Below are positions 5,079 to 5,885 of a DNA stretch of 5,885 nucleotides, in pieces. How positions within the stretch are numbered: position 1 is the stretch's first letter; each line of letters opens with the position of its first letter. The stretch spans positions 1-5,885 of the forward strand of contig JASHSE010000215.1 of assembly GCA_030036975.1 (NCBI GenBank), given 5' to 3'. The position numbers and the translations under genes were made by a program. This DNA is from Xanthobacteraceae bacterium. Its GTDB lineage: Bacteria > Pseudomonadota > Alphaproteobacteria > Rhizobiales > Xanthobacteraceae. Below the pieces are notes generated by a model that saw only the letters and a program-made list of their open reading frames with translations, searched no databases and was not told the origin of the DNA.

Positions 5079-5083
5079 AGGAG
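5079..5083 (+). promoter_or_regulatory. Ribosome-binding site of the solute-binding-protein gene
   Basis: AGGAG lies exactly 7 nt upstream of the ATG at 5091. A second ATG at 5084 directly abuts this site and is in another frame, so the site selects 5091 as the start and gives the protein its Tat signal. Confidence 0.75.
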
Positions 5084-5090
5084 ATGTGCG

Positions 5091-5885
5091 ATGGGATCGG
5101 GAGGAAATAAACAAACACGCTCCGTTACACGGCGAAGCTTCCTTAAAGCATCGGGCGCCGTGGGCGGCGCCGCCGGATTGGCACCGGTGCTTTCGGCGCC
5201 GTTCGTGTCACGCGCGTTGGCCGACAACAAATCGCTGTCGATCGTGCAGTGGAGCCACTTCGTTCCCGCCTACGACACGTGGTTTGATAAATTCGCCAAG
5301 GACTGGGGCGACAAGAACAAGATCGCGGTCACGGTCGACCACGTCCCGGTGCAGGACGTGCCCGCACGCGCGGCCGCGGAGGCCTCGGCGCAATCGGGAC
5401 ACGACCTTTTCGGGTTCAACGGCTCCGGCGGCGCGCACCTCTACCGCAAGTTCTTTATCAACCTCGCCGATCTCGTGAAAGAGACCGAGAAAAAATACGG
5501 CCAGGTCACCGTCATCGGCAAGCAGCTCGGCTACAACGCGGACGACGGATCCTGGTCGGCCTTCCCCGATTTCTACATCAACTTCCCGGGCATGTATCAG
5601 AAGAGCCTGTGGGACGAGATCGGGATGAAGCCGGACACCTGGGACAATATGCGCATCGGCGGTGCCAAGCTGAAGGCGAAAGGCCACCCCGTCGGCCATT
5701 CGCTCGGCCACAGCAACGACCCGAGTACGATCTGGCGCGGCCTGTTGTGGAGCTACGGCGCTTCTATTCAGGACGAGACCGGCAAGAAAGTTGTCCTCAA
5801 CAGCAAGGAAGCGGTTGAGGCGGCCAAGTTCTGTGCGGCGCTGTATAAGGAAGCGATGACGCCGGAGGTCCTGTCCTGGAACGAT
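5091..5885 (+). CDS. Tat-exported extracellular solute-binding protein of an ABC transporter (partial, 3' end missing)
   Basis: The first 265 residues are present and the frame is open to the window edge, so the C terminus is missing. The N terminus is a clear twin-arginine signal: SVTRRSFLK (11-19, Arg14-Arg15), a Gly/Ala-rich hydrophobic stretch, and an Ala-x-Ala site (42-44, ALA before DNK). The mature protein is expected to be free in the periplasm, as there is no lipobox Cys. The body fits family-1 (sugar/oligosaccharide type) binding proteins: LSIVQWSHFVPAYDTWFDKF at the first strand and helix, a GHDLFGFNGS-type hinge segment (about 103-112), an AFPDFYINFPGMY stretch (157-169) where the family places its ligand-contacting hinge, and WDEIGMKPDTWDN (174-186), typical of this family. 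Family members bring sugars, polyols or other small solutes to an ABC permease. Permease and ATPase genes would be expected downstream; the ligand is unknown. Confidence 0.88.
   Translation, partial: MGSGGNKQTRSVTRRSFLKASGAVGGAAGLAPVLSAPFVSRALADNKSLSIVQWSHFVPAYDTWFDKFAKDWGDKNKIAVTVDHVPVQDVPARAAAEASAQSGHDLFGFNGSGGAHLYRKFFINLADLVKETEKKYGQVTVIGKQLGYNADDGSWSAFPDFYINFPGMYQKSLWDEIGMKPDTWDNMRIGGAKLKAKGHPVGHSLGHSNDPSTIWRGLLWSYGASIQDETGKKVVLNSKEAVEAAKFCAALYKEAMTPEVLSWND

Larger units (their letters stand above)
4706..5090. other. 385-nt intergenic region with several inverted repeats
   Basis: I find no convincing gene here. A 52-codon frame at 4908-5066 lacks a ribosome-binding site. Structure seen: CGGGCGCCCG (4718-4727); a perfect 17-bp palindrome at 4748-4764; GGCGTG/CACGCC/GGCGTG (4766-4771, 4784-4789, 4814-4819), where the middle word can pair with either neighbour; ACGCCGGCGT (4809-4818); GCCAT/ATGGC (4836-4840, 4845-4849); and AATGTT/AACATT (4860-4865, 4885-4890). 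I see no strong terminator with a T-run after the amidohydrolase gene and no clear sigma-70 promoter. The AT-richer stretch 5050-5080 just before the binding-protein gene may hold its promoter. Confidence 0.6.

Noticed and set aside
4915..5478. A 187-codon plus-strand frame overlapping the binding-protein start
   Set aside because: It is in a different frame from the Tat signal and solute-binding-protein sequence, which has the better ribosome-binding site and coherent protein features.

Overview
The window is high-GC DNA that looks like chromosome from an alphaproteobacterium of the order Hyphomicrobiales, most likely near Bradyrhizobium, Rhodopseudomonas, Afipia or Pseudolabrys. This rests on the strong G/C preference at third codon positions, the style of the protein sequences, and two kinds of interspersed palindrome that I recall as common in those genomes: one with CCTGAGG/CCTCAGGATGAGG cores and one with GTCATTCCGGGGCGCC arms. 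The placement is inference from memory; no database was consulted.

Layout. Positions 42-1694 on the minus strand hold a complete ABC-F protein of EttA type, a ribosome-bound translation factor with two ATPase domains. Positions 1695-2671 form a repeat-rich divergent interval. It contains a possible weak ettA promoter, two mirror-image palindromic repeats (1866-1910 and 1932-1968), a small palindrome resembling a Fur half-site (2058-2070), a 38-nt near-perfect palindrome (2076-2113), a plausible 67-residue small gene with a good ribosome-binding site (2206-2409), and a second repeat family (2419-2568). Three genes then run on the plus strand: a D-2-hydroxyacid dehydrogenase (2672-3628), an amidohydrolase-2 (ACMSD-like) family protein (3701-4705), and, after a 385-nt gap, the first 265 codons of a Tat-exported ABC-transporter solute-binding protein (from 5091, running off the right edge).

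How the genes may work together. The dehydrogenase and amidohydrolase are co-directional and 72 nt apart, with a very strong 55-nt hairpin between them. Together with the downstream solute-binding protein they suggest a small catabolic locus in which a substrate is captured in the periplasm and processed by a decarboxylase/hydrolase and a 2-hydroxyacid/2-ketoacid oxidoreductase. The substrate cannot be read from the sequence. The gap before the binding-protein gene holds a perfect 17-bp palindrome and several overlapping inverted repeats, so that gene may have its own control. ettA is a housekeeping gene and probably unrelated to this locus.

I see no previously undescribed defence, mobile or RNA system. 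The points most worth checking are the amidohydrolase's missing first metal-ligand histidine, the dense and varied palindromes in the intergenic spaces, and the regulatory-looking palindromes at 2076-2113 and 4748-4764.
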